From: CAZNER01 sp964572065
GTDB taxonomy: Bacteria; Patescibacteriota; Dojkabacteria; JAHIVN01
Direction: 5' to 3'
Assembly: GCA_964572065.1 (NCBI GenBank)
Contig: CAZNER010000116.1
Location: 1 to 5,368, forward strand
Length of the DNA: 5,368 nucleotides
Notes under the pieces: model-generated
Databases searched by the model: none
What the model was told of the DNA's origin: nothing
What the model saw: only the letters and a program-made list of their open reading frames with translations
Shown: positions 1 to 5,368 of the stretch, one piece after another
Numbering within the stretch: position 1 is the first letter of the stretch
Layout of the letters: each line of letters opens with the position of its first letter
Position numbers and translations under genes: made by a program

Positions 1-147
1 CATATATGGAATAGTGAAAAGATGTTAGATATCATTAAAGATATAGATATTAATAAATGCATTAAATATTGTAAATATAGTACCCTAAATTATGTATTAG
101 AGAATACTTTACAGAAGGATAAATCTGTACATAAGGATTTCTTATGA
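1..147 (+). CDS. C-terminal fragment, possible radical SAM/SPASM protein
   Basis: The first frame is open from the left edge to a TGA at 145-147, giving the last 48 residues of a protein whose start lies outside the window. The tail has a cysteine pair in the context NKCIKYCKY, then an Asn a few residues on, and ends in HKDFL. This resembles the closing segment I recall from radical SAM/SPASM proteins of polysaccharide loci, where a C-x(2-3)-C-R/K stretch is followed by Asn and a final H-x-x-F-I/L. That assignment rests on pattern memory over a short stretch and is tentative; the open frame itself is more secure. The stop overlaps the next start codon in an ATGA, and codon use (AAA, ATA, TTA) matches the downstream genes, which supports a real gene in the same operon. 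Confidence 0.6.
   Translation, partial: HIWNSEKMLDIIKDIDINKCIKYCKYSTLNYVLENTLQKDKSVHKDFL
133..137 (+). promoter_or_regulatory. Ribosome binding site for the putative glycosyltransferase
   Basis: AAGGA lies six bases before the ATG at 144, inside the last codons of the upstream gene. It supports that start and, with the ATGA overlap, suggests translational coupling. Confidence 0.55.
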
Positions 148-962
148 ATTTAAAGGATAAAGTTACTATAGTAACATTTACTCATTATTGGACTCATGCA
201 CCAAGCACTGAACTTATAGAAGAAACATTTGATAGTCTATATGGGAAATTACCATTGAAGGGTTGTAGACACATAATAAACTATGATATGCCTGAAGTTA
301 ATGAGAAGTATATGGAATACTATGATAATCTATGGAAATTAAGAGATAAGTATAACCCCAATATAGAGATAAATACAGAAACAGTCAAATATAAGAGAAG
401 ATCTTATATATATTCTGATATAGTAGATACAATTAAAACCCCCTACGTACTATTTTGGGAACACGATTTTTTATTATTAAGAGAAATAGATATAGAAAAT
501 ATCATACAATCTATGGATGAAGATGAGAGTATTAATTGTATTAGATTTAATAAGAGAAAAACTGAACCAACTAAACCTAGAAAGAACCCCAAAGGTATAC
601 CTATAGATAGTTGGTTGGAACAGGATAATAGAATAAATATTAACCTAGTTAAAACTTGTGGTTATTCAGGTGCACCCCATATAGAGAGAGTAGAATGGTT
701 TAAAACTTTCTGCAAGAAATTGATATATAGTCTTCAAGTTAAAAAGAAAACCTCTATAGAAAGGGCTATAAATATATGGTTAACTCTACAGAGAAAACGA
801 AGAGGAGAAGATTGGGTTCATTCAAAAACAGGTATATATCTATACGGAAAAATGGGTGATAATGCCTACATAAAGGAAATAACAGAATTTAAGAGTAAAC
901 AAGCTTGGGGAGATAAAGCCCCTAATGAGGAGTGGAAGAAGATAAATGAAATGGGAAAATAA
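144..962 (+). CDS. Putative GT-A-like glycosyltransferase
   Basis: This 272-residue soluble protein has no signal peptide or membrane segment. The N-terminus (VTIVTFTHYW, residues 7-16) looks like the first beta strand of a nucleotide-sugar binding fold. Residues 100-109 (PYVLFWEHDF) end in E106-H107-D108, placed where GT-A enzymes carry the DXD metal and nucleotide-diphosphate motif; a hydrophobic strand followed by EHD occurs in some GT2-like proteins. Residues 171-186 (CGYSGAPHIERVEWF) could belong to the acceptor-site half, and a Gly/Tyr-rich stretch at 229-246 follows. The likely role is cytoplasmic transfer of a sugar from a nucleotide donor onto the growing glycan; donor and acceptor cannot be read. 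The start is set by the AAGGA at 133-137 and the ATGA overlap. The C-terminus is Lys/Glu-rich and overlaps the deacetylase gene by 17 bp. It could also be an uncharacterised domain with a similar fold. Confidence 0.6.
   Translation: MNLKDKVTIVTFTHYWTHAPSTELIEETFDSLYGKLPLKGCRHIINYDMPEVNEKYMEYYDNLWKLRDKYNPNIEINTETVKYKRRSYIYSDIVDTIKTPYVLFWEHDFLLLREIDIENIIQSMDEDESINCIRFNKRKTEPTKPRKNPKGIPIDSWLEQDNRININLVKTCGYSGAPHIERVEWFKTFCKKLIYSLQVKKKTSIERAINIWLTLQRKRRGEDWVHSKTGIYLYGKMGDNAYIKEITEFKSKQAWGDKAPNEEWKKINEMGK
927..938 (+). promoter_or_regulatory. Ribosome binding site region for the PIG-L gene
   Basis: GAGGAG (927-932) and GGAAG (934-938) precede the ATG at 946. The first is a good match but 13 bases away; the second is imperfect but at a normal 7 bases. 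Both lie inside the glycosyltransferase gene. The ATG at 951 is in the upstream gene's frame, so 946 is the usable start. Confidence 0.4.
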
Positions 963-1593
963 GACGATATTAGTTATATCACCTCATCCAGATGATGTAG
1001 AGCTTGGATGTGGAGGAACATTAGCTAAGTTATCAAATAAGGGAGCTGAAATACATTACATATCTATGGCTGATTGTGGAGATGAATTATATGCAGATTA
1101 TTGCTCACAAGACTTGATTAATGAATGCCATAAAGCAAATAGTATCATAAATATTCCAAAGGAACATAATTATATGTGGAGATTACCAAACAAAAGACTT
1201 CCTACATATAGACAAGAAGTTTTAGAGAATATAGAAGAAATCAAAAAAAGAGTATTACCAGATATGGTATTTATACCATCATTAAATGATTTACATCAAG
1301 ATCACCAAACTGTATCTATAGAAGCTATCAGGGTATTTAAAAATAGTTGTAGTATATTAGGATATGAAGAGATATGGAATATGTTAAAAAGTAATAATAA
1401 TCTATATTTTTCTTTAACAGAAGATAATATTAGTAAGAAGATGGATATGATAAATTGTTATAAATCCCAAATATATAAAGGTAGAGATTATCTTAAGGAA
1501 GAATATATTAAATCAATAGCTAGAACTAGGGGTTTACAAATAGGAAAGAAATATGCAGAAGCGTTTGAGGTTATAAGATGGATAATGGAATAA
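946..1593 (+). CDS. PIG-L/LmbE family zinc-dependent N-deacetylase
   Basis: This 215-residue enzyme is expected to hydrolyse an N-acetyl group from an amino sugar, sugar nucleotide or glycan lipid in the cytoplasm. The hallmark motif PHPDDVELGCGG sits at residues 13-24. By family analogy (MshB, PIG-L), H14 and D17 are zinc ligands and D16 is the general base. The second motif, NDLHQDH at 114-120, supplies the third zinc ligand, most likely H120. The C-terminal half has CYKSQ (171-175) and AEAFEVIR (204-211), both typical of bacterial and archaeal members. Length is normal and all catalytic residues are present, so it should be active. It overlaps the gene before by 17 bp and the gene after by 16 bp. 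Lying next to an N-acetyltransferase suggests acyl exchange on an amino sugar, but the substrate (UDP-GlcNAc-type nucleotide or assembled glycan) is inferred. Confidence 0.93.
   Translation: MKWENKTILVISPHPDDVELGCGGTLAKLSNKGAEIHYISMADCGDELYADYCSQDLINECHKANSIINIPKEHNYMWRLPNKRLPTYRQEVLENIEEIKKRVLPDMVFIPSLNDLHQDHQTVSIEAIRVFKNSCSILGYEEIWNMLKSNNNLYFSLTEDNISKKMDMINCYKSQIYKGRDYLKEEYIKSIARTRGLQIGKKYAEAFEVIRWIME
1567..1570 (+). promoter_or_regulatory. Ribosome binding site for the acetyltransferase
   Basis: GAGG lies seven bases before the ATG at 1578, within the codons of the conserved C-terminal EAFEVIR stretch of the deacetylase. It supports the 16-bp overlapping start. Confidence 0.45.
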
Positions 1594-2078
1594 CTACACA
1601 TAAATCAGCTTGTGTCCAAACCTCTGATATAGGAGATGGTACAGTAATATGGCATTTTGCTCACGTAAGAGAGAAATCTAAAATTGGAAAGAATTGTATC
1701 ATAGGTAAAAGTTCTTATATAGGAACAGAAGTTGAAATAGGAGATAATTGTAAGATTCAAAATTTTGCAAGTATATATAAAGGAGTTACATTAGGTAAGA
1801 ATGTATTTATTGGTCCACATGTCTGCTTCACTAATGATAAATATCCTAGAGCTGAAATATGGAATGATGAAAAATTAAAGAAAACTGTAGTTAAAGATGG
1901 AGCAAGTATTGGAGCCAATTCAACTATAATAGCTGGTGTAACTATAGGAGAATATGCTATGGTAGGAGCAGGATCAGTGGTTACTAAAGATGTAGATGAC
2001 TATGAATTAGTAATTGGTAACCCAGCTAAGATGTATGCTAAGGTTGATAAAGAAGGAAATATAGAATGGTACAAATAG
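1578..2078 (+). CDS. Left-handed beta-helix sugar N-acetyltransferase, WlbB/WbpD-like
   Basis: This 166-residue hexapeptide-repeat protein should use acetyl-CoA to acetylate the amino group of an amino-sugar nucleotide. Repeats of the [I/V]-G-x-x form run almost throughout: IGDG (18-21), IGKN (36-39), IGTE (48-51), IGDN (54-57), LGKN (72-75), IGPH (78-81), IGAN (111-114), IGEY (123-126). The N-terminal TSDIGDGTVIWHFAHV segment (15-30) and the loop FTNDKYPRA (84-92) match the WlbB/WbpD family, which makes 2,3-diacetamido sugars; VGAGSVVTKDV (129-139) and VIGNPAK (145-151) are the usual C-terminal coil features. Family enzymes are trimers with the active site between subunits. The C-terminal tail is short. 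The start fits the family N-terminus and has GAGG upstream. The aminotransferase and dehydrogenase that follow are the expected pathway partners. Acetyl donor and 3-amino position are inferred from family and context. Confidence 0.9.
   Translation: MDNGITTHKSACVQTSDIGDGTVIWHFAHVREKSKIGKNCIIGKSSYIGTEVEIGDNCKIQNFASIYKGVTLGKNVFIGPHVCFTNDKYPRAEIWNDEKLKKTVVKDGASIGANSTIIAGVTIGEYAMVGAGSVVTKDVDDYELVIGNPAKMYAKVDKEGNIEWYK
2053..2057 (+). promoter_or_regulatory. Ribosome binding site for the aminotransferase
   Basis: AAGGA lies eight bases before the ATG at 2066, inside the end of the acetyltransferase gene. It supports the 13-bp overlapping start. Confidence 0.5.
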
Positions 2079-3127
2079 CCAAACCTTTAATAGGAAAAGA
2101 AGAAAGGGATGCAGTAGATGAAGTATTAAAGAGTGGCAACTTAGCATCAGGAAAGAAAGTAGAGGAATTTGAAAGGAAATTTGCTGACTTCACAAATACT
2201 AAATATGCTATAGCCACTAATTCAGGAACCTCAGCTATACATACAGGTTTATTGAGTCTTAATATTAGAAAGGGTAATGAGGTTATAATACCAGGGTTTT
2301 CATTTATAGCAACTGCTAATACTATCTTACATTGTGGTGCAAAACCTGTATTTTGTGATATAAATATAAAGACTTATAATATAAACCCAGATAAGATAGA
2401 GAGATTAATAACTAATAAAACTAAGGCTATAATGCCAGTACACCTATTTGGACAACCTGCTGATATGAAGAATATATTACGTATAGCTAAGGATTACAAT
2501 CTTAAGGTTATATGTGATGCATGTCAAGCTCATGGAGCTGAGTATAAAGGCAAGAAGATAGGTGGATTTGGAGATTTAGAATGTTTTTCTTTTTATCCAA
2601 CAAAAAACATGACCACTGGTGAAGGTGGTATAATAACCACAAATAATAAAGATATATATGAAAGAGCTAAGAGCATAATAAATCATGGACGTAAAATAAA
2701 TAAAAGAGGGTATATCCATTGGAAGAATGGTTATAACTATCGTATGACTGACATTGCAGCCACCATAGGATTAGAGCAACTAAAGAAGTTACCCGAATTT
2801 AATAAGAGACGTAGAGAAAATGCATCTTATTATAATAAATATCTTACTAGAGTAGGATTACCTTATGTATTAAGAGATGCAAAGCATATATATCATCAAT
2901 ATACTATCAAAACTAATTATAGAAAATTATTATTAAGACGATTGGAAAAGAATAACATAGGATATGGAATATATTATCCTCATCCATTATACTATTATCC
3001 CCACCTAAAGAAATATAAAGATGGTAAGCTTCAATATACAGAAGAAGCTTGTAAGAAAGTTGTATCTATACCAGTTCATCCAAGTGTTACTAAGAATGAT
3101 TTAAAGAAGGTAACTAGAGCAATATGA
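2066..3127 (+). CDS. DegT/DnrJ/EryC1/StrS PLP-dependent sugar aminotransferase
   Basis: This 353-residue fold-type I aminotransferase should convert a 3-keto sugar nucleotide to the 3-amino sugar, probably with glutamate as donor. NSGTSAIHTGL (52-62) is the phosphate-binding loop. DACQAHGA (151-158) carries the Asp expected to contact the pyridine nitrogen and the stacking Gln. FSFYPTKNMTTGEGG (174-188) holds the Schiff-base lysine, K180. GYNYRMTDIAATIGLEQL (222-239) is the conserved segment that reaches the partner active site in the dimer. The C-terminus (SIPVHPSVTKNDL, 334-346) is normal for the family, so the gene is complete. One oddity is the substrate-loop motif, usually YYPxPLH, which here ends PLY. 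It overlaps the acetyltransferase by 13 bp and the dehydrogenase by 4 bp. By context it is closest in role to WlbC/WbpE or GnnB; exact substrate is not shown by the sequence. Confidence 0.93.
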   Translation: MVQIAKPLIGKEERDAVDEVLKSGNLASGKKVEEFERKFADFTNTKYAIATNSGTSAIHTGLLSLNIRKGNEVIIPGFSFIATANTILHCGAKPVFCDINIKTYNINPDKIERLITNKTKAIMPVHLFGQPADMKNILRIAKDYNLKVICDACQAHGAEYKGKKIGGFGDLECFSFYPTKNMTTGEGGIITTNNKDIYERAKSIINHGRKINKRGYIHWKNGYNYRMTDIAATIGLEQLKKLPEFNKRRRENASYYNKYLTRVGLPYVLRDAKHIYHQYTIKTNYRKLLLRRLEKNNIGYGIYYPHPLYYYPHLKKYKDGKLQYTEEACKKVVSIPVHPSVTKNDLKKVTRAI

Positions 3128-4017
3128 GAATAGGAGTTATTGGTGTAGGATCGATGGGTAAAAACCATGCTAGGGTATTGAATGAATTAGGATACTTAAC
3201 ATGTGTATCAGATTATAATCCAAGTAGTAAGTATACCGTACCTCAATATAGAGATTATAGGGAGATGTTAGATGAAGTAGATGCAGTTGTTATAGCAACT
3301 CCAACTGACACTCATTATGAGATAGCAAAGGATTGTATAGAGAAAGGAATTCATGTCTTAATAGAGAAACCTATTACAATACATCCAAAGGATGGAGAAG
3401 AACTTATTAAGTTAGCTAAGAATAATAATGTTGTATTAGCAGTTGGGCATATTGAAAGACATAACCCAGCTGTAAAGTATATCAAAGAGCAATTAAAATC
3501 AAATAAATTTGGTAAGATATATACCTTAAGTAGTAGAAGATTAGGTATGTATCCCCATAGGATTAAGGATGTAGGAGTTATTCTTGATTTAAGTATACAT
3601 GAAATTGATATGATGAGATATATAGTTGATTCAGAAATTGAATCCATATATTCCAAACATGATAGCTATAAAGGAAAGGAAGAAGACTCAGCAGTAATAA
3701 TACTTAAATTTAAGAATGGAATAACTGGTGTTATTGAAGTTAATTGGTTAACACCTATAAAGATAAGAAATTTAAATATAAGTTGTGAAAGCCACTTTAT
3801 AGAATTAGACTATATAAATCAGACTATTAATATATCCAAATCTCTAGAGTATCCTCTAATATCAGATACAACTAATATATCCATGAATAAGATAGAACCT
3901 CTAAAGAGAGAAATAGAAGATTTTATACAATCAATAGATAACTCAACTGAACCTACTGTAACAGGTAGAGATGGTGTTGAAGCATTAAAAATAGCTAGGA
4001 AAGCTTTATATGACTAA
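3124..4017 (+). CDS. Gfo/Idh/MocA family sugar-nucleotide dehydrogenase
   Basis: This 297-residue protein has an N-terminal Rossmann domain with GVGSMG (7-12) for NAD(P) binding, IATPTDTHYEIA (57-68) and EKPIT (81-85), where K82 is the conserved catalytic lysine. GHIERHNPA (108-116) and DLSIHEIDMMRY (155-166) follow; H159 is the likely partner of K82 and D155/D162 are typical. The C-terminal half is the alpha/beta substrate domain. Known relatives beside a DegT aminotransferase (WlbA/WbpB, GnnA) oxidise C3 of UDP-GlcNAcA or UDP-GlcNAc, which is the inferred role here. It is shorter than the usual 310-350 residues, largely because the segment after the second Rossmann strand (residues 30-44) lacks most of a helix. 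The start shares an ATGA with the aminotransferase stop; the ribosome binding site is weak (AAGG at 3107-3110, 13 bases away), so coupling is likely. It overlaps the sulfotransferase by 8 bp. Confidence 0.92.
   Translation: MRIGVIGVGSMGKNHARVLNELGYLTCVSDYNPSSKYTVPQYRDYREMLDEVDAVVIATPTDTHYEIAKDCIEKGIHVLIEKPITIHPKDGEELIKLAKNNNVVLAVGHIERHNPAVKYIKEQLKSNKFGKIYTLSSRRLGMYPHRIKDVGVILDLSIHEIDMMRYIVDSEIESIYSKHDSYKGKEEDSAVIILKFKNGITGVIEVNWLTPIKIRNLNISCESHFIELDYINQTINISKSLEYPLISDTTNISMNKIEPLKREIEDFIQSIDNSTEPTVTGRDGVEALKIARKALYD
3997..4000 (+). promoter_or_regulatory. Ribosome binding site for the sulfotransferase
   Basis: AGGA lies nine bases before the ATG at 4010, inside the last codons of the dehydrogenase. 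The ATG at 4017 is followed directly by TAG, so 4010 is the only sensible start. Confidence 0.45.
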
Positions 4018-4969
4018 TGTAGTATTTATAACTGGAACTGGTAGATGTGGTACTAATATATTAAAGAGTATATTATCCAAGCATTCAGAAGTTGCATCAT
4101 TTCCATTTGAATTAAGATTTCTAACTGATACTGATGGAATAATTGATTTCTATTCATCCTATTCAGAGTGTTGGAGTCCCTATATAGCGGATAAGAAATA
4201 TAAGAGATTAAAAAAATTATTAGAAGAAGTAACTGAAGATAAGTTACATCATAAAATGTTTAGTAAATTCTTATCACTTTTTAATAAGGAGGGCTTATTA
4301 ATATCCCCTAAGAGTTATGTAGGTTGGGAATTAAAGGAACATATACCTGCATTTGAGTTACATAATAGAATGTTATTATGTGAACTATCCGAATTCAAAT
4401 ATAGAGGGGTATATGAAGGTATTAAAGATTACACCACAAAACCTGGGTTATATATATGTGAATGGAAAAGTAAGCAAGAGTTAGCTGAAATATTTAAGAA
4501 ATATCTTAGACTTATGATAGAGGATTATCTATTTAAACATAATAAGAAATATTTAATATTAGATGAAACTTGGGCTATGTTCTTTGCTAATGAAATACTA
4601 GATATAATACCAAATGCAAAATTTATTCATATATATAGGAATCCAAAGGATGTAATAGCATCATTTACTAAACAAAAATGGTGTCCTACCGATGTAGAGG
4701 AAACAGCTATTTGGTATAAATCTATGATGAAACGTATAGATATAGTAAAAAATGATTTAAATAAAAATAATTATTGTGAAATTGAATTAGAGAAACTAAT
4801 AGGAAATCCAAGGAAAGAGTTAAATAAAATATCAAAATTCATAGGTACAAAATTTGAAAATCAAATGTTAGATATAGACTTAAGCAAAGGAAATATCAAT
4901 CGTTGGAAAACAGATTTTACTAAAGAAGAAGTGAAAATAATAGATGATGTGTTATGCAAGAAGCAATAG
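4010..4969 (+). CDS. PAPS-dependent sulfotransferase
   Basis: This 319-residue soluble protein should transfer sulfate from PAPS to a hydroxyl or amino group. The N-terminal strand and P-loop-like 5'-phosphosulfate motif FITGTGRCGTNILKSIL lies at 6-22. The 3'-phosphate motif IYRNPKDVIASF is at 208-219, with R210 and S218 the expected PAPS contacts. Just before it, LILDETW (182-188) stands where many bacterial sulfotransferases have an EKTP-like segment. IELEKLIGNP (258-267) followed by KISKFIGTKF (273-282), and NRWKTDF (297-303) near the C-terminus, match the usual closing pattern. Residues about 40-180 form a large helical middle region with little recognisable identity, presumably the acceptor pocket. 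Length is normal for the superfamily. Its position inside an amino-sugar operon suggests a glycan or glycolipid acceptor, with cytoplasmic action on a precursor; the acceptor is not identifiable from sequence. Confidence 0.9.
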   Translation: MTNVVFITGTGRCGTNILKSILSKHSEVASFPFELRFLTDTDGIIDFYSSYSECWSPYIADKKYKRLKKLLEEVTEDKLHHKMFSKFLSLFNKEGLLISPKSYVGWELKEHIPAFELHNRMLLCELSEFKYRGVYEGIKDYTTKPGLYICEWKSKQELAEIFKKYLRLMIEDYLFKHNKKYLILDETWAMFFANEILDIIPNAKFIHIYRNPKDVIASFTKQKWCPTDVEETAIWYKSMMKRIDIVKNDLNKNNYCEIELEKLIGNPRKELNKISKFIGTKFENQMLDIDLSKGNINRWKTDFTKEEVKIIDDVLCKKQ

Positions 4970-5368
4970 ATAAAGCTATTGGATGGATTAAGAATAATTC
5001 TACAGAAGAGGGTATATATAAATCAAATCAAGAAAAGATTATACATACTGAAGTGAGTGGTTATTTTATACCAACATTAATAAATTACGGAGAAAGGGAA
5101 TTAGCTAAGAAATGGGCTGATTCACTTATATTATCACAACAAGATAACGGCTCTTGGTTAAATTTAAAAGATAGAGAGTGTATGTATTTTACATCCCAAA
5201 TACTAGACGGATTAACTGAATTCAAAGGTTATGAAAAGGAAGTAGGAAAGGGAATGGATTATTTAATGGGTATAATTGATGATAAAGGTATTATCAGAAA
5301 TAACTACTATCAAGGTAATTGTCTTAGAGCTTTATATTGTATGGATAAATCAGCTAAATACTTGAAAA
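4954..5368 (+). CDS. Alpha/alpha-toroid (QW-motif) protein, 3'-truncated by window
   Basis: An open frame from ATG 4954 runs to the window end, giving the first 138 residues. An in-frame TGA at 4945-4947 leaves 4954 as the start; it overlaps the sulfotransferase by 16 bp. No clear Shine-Dalgarno sequence precedes it, so it may depend on translational coupling. The protein reads as paired helices separated by Gly-rich turns. HTEVSGYFIPTLINYG (31-46) is followed by QQDNGSW (62-68), a match to the QW motif (Q-x(3)-G-x-W) of squalene-hopene cyclase/prenyltransferase-like alpha-alpha barrels. A second hairpin covers YFTSQILDGL (78-87), and a third element YYQGNCLRAL (118-127) follows. E-V-T/S-G-Y segments also occur in toroid proteins of polysaccharide loci and resemble parts of C5-epimerase- or heparinase-type folds. 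A glycan-modifying role is inferred from context; a terpene-cyclase-like role cannot be excluded from this fragment. Confidence 0.75.
   Translation, partial: MQEAIDKAIGWIKNNSTEEGIYKSNQEKIIHTEVSGYFIPTLINYGERELAKKWADSLILSQQDNGSWLNLKDRECMYFTSQILDGLTEFKGYEKEVGKGMDYLMGIIDDKGIIRNNYYQGNCLRALYCMDKSAKYLK

Noticed and set aside
1..143. Left-edge stretch read as an upstream promoter or leader region
   Set aside because: One frame is open across the whole stretch and ends in an ATGA overlap with the next gene, so it is better explained as coding sequence.
1681..2000. Repetitive-looking DNA with recurring IG codons
   Set aside because: The periodicity is the hexapeptide repeat of the acetyltransferase beta-helix, not a DNA repeat or CRISPR array.
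3351..3656. Minus-strand open frame of 101 codons
   Set aside because: It lies wholly inside the dehydrogenase gene, antisense to conserved motifs (EKPIT, GHIERHNPA, DLSIHEID). It has a low-complexity hydrophobic translation and no sign of independent coding.
4941..4969. Possible terminator or promoter between sulfotransferase and the last gene
   Set aside because: No GC-rich hairpin plus T-run is present and the two genes overlap by 16 bp, so the operon continues.
144..5368. Phage or mobile-element origin
   Set aside because: Gene packing is phage-like, but there is no integrase, transposase, inverted repeat, structural or replication gene, and every recognisable product is a glycan enzyme.

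Overview
The window is a fully coding, single-strand (+) slice of a surface-glycan biosynthesis operon. It holds six complete genes and two partial ones cut by the window edges. The DNA is AT-rich with a purine-rich coding strand. ATA and AGA codons are heavily used, only eight CGN arginine codons appear, and CpG is strikingly scarce (23 by hand count). This suits a low-GC anaerobe such as a methanogenic archaeon or a clostridial/fusobacterial-type bacterium. The sequence alone does not decide between archaeon, bacterium or a virus carrying glycan genes; the archaeal reading is a mild preference.

Layout: the 3' end of an upstream gene (1-147, possibly a radical SAM/SPASM protein tail); a GT-A-like putative glycosyltransferase (144-962); a PIG-L/LmbE zinc N-deacetylase (946-1593); a left-handed beta-helix N-acetyltransferase of the WlbB/WbpD type (1578-2078); a DegT/DnrJ/EryC1/StrS PLP aminotransferase (2066-3127); a Gfo/Idh/MocA sugar-nucleotide dehydrogenase (3124-4017); a PAPS-dependent sulfotransferase (4010-4969); and the 5' part of an alpha/alpha-toroid protein with a QW-like motif (4954 to the window end). 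All seven gene junctions overlap (4, 17, 16, 13, 4, 8 and 16 bp), so there is no intergenic DNA, promoter or terminator in the window. Any ribosome binding site lies inside the preceding gene.

How the genes may work together (inference): the dehydrogenase would oxidise C3 of a UDP-N-acetylhexosamine (or its uronic acid), the aminotransferase would put an amino group there, and the acetyltransferase would acetylate it, giving a 2,3-diacetamido sugar nucleotide. The three genes lie in the reverse of this reaction order. The PIG-L enzyme could remove an N-acetyl group from a precursor or from the assembled glycan, the putative glycosyltransferase would add a sugar, and the sulfotransferase would sulfate the product. 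The toroid protein could be a further glycan-modifying enzyme. The combination suggests a sulfated, diamino-sugar-containing glycan whose structure cannot be read from the sequence. No RNA gene, mobile element, CRISPR array or long repeat was seen.
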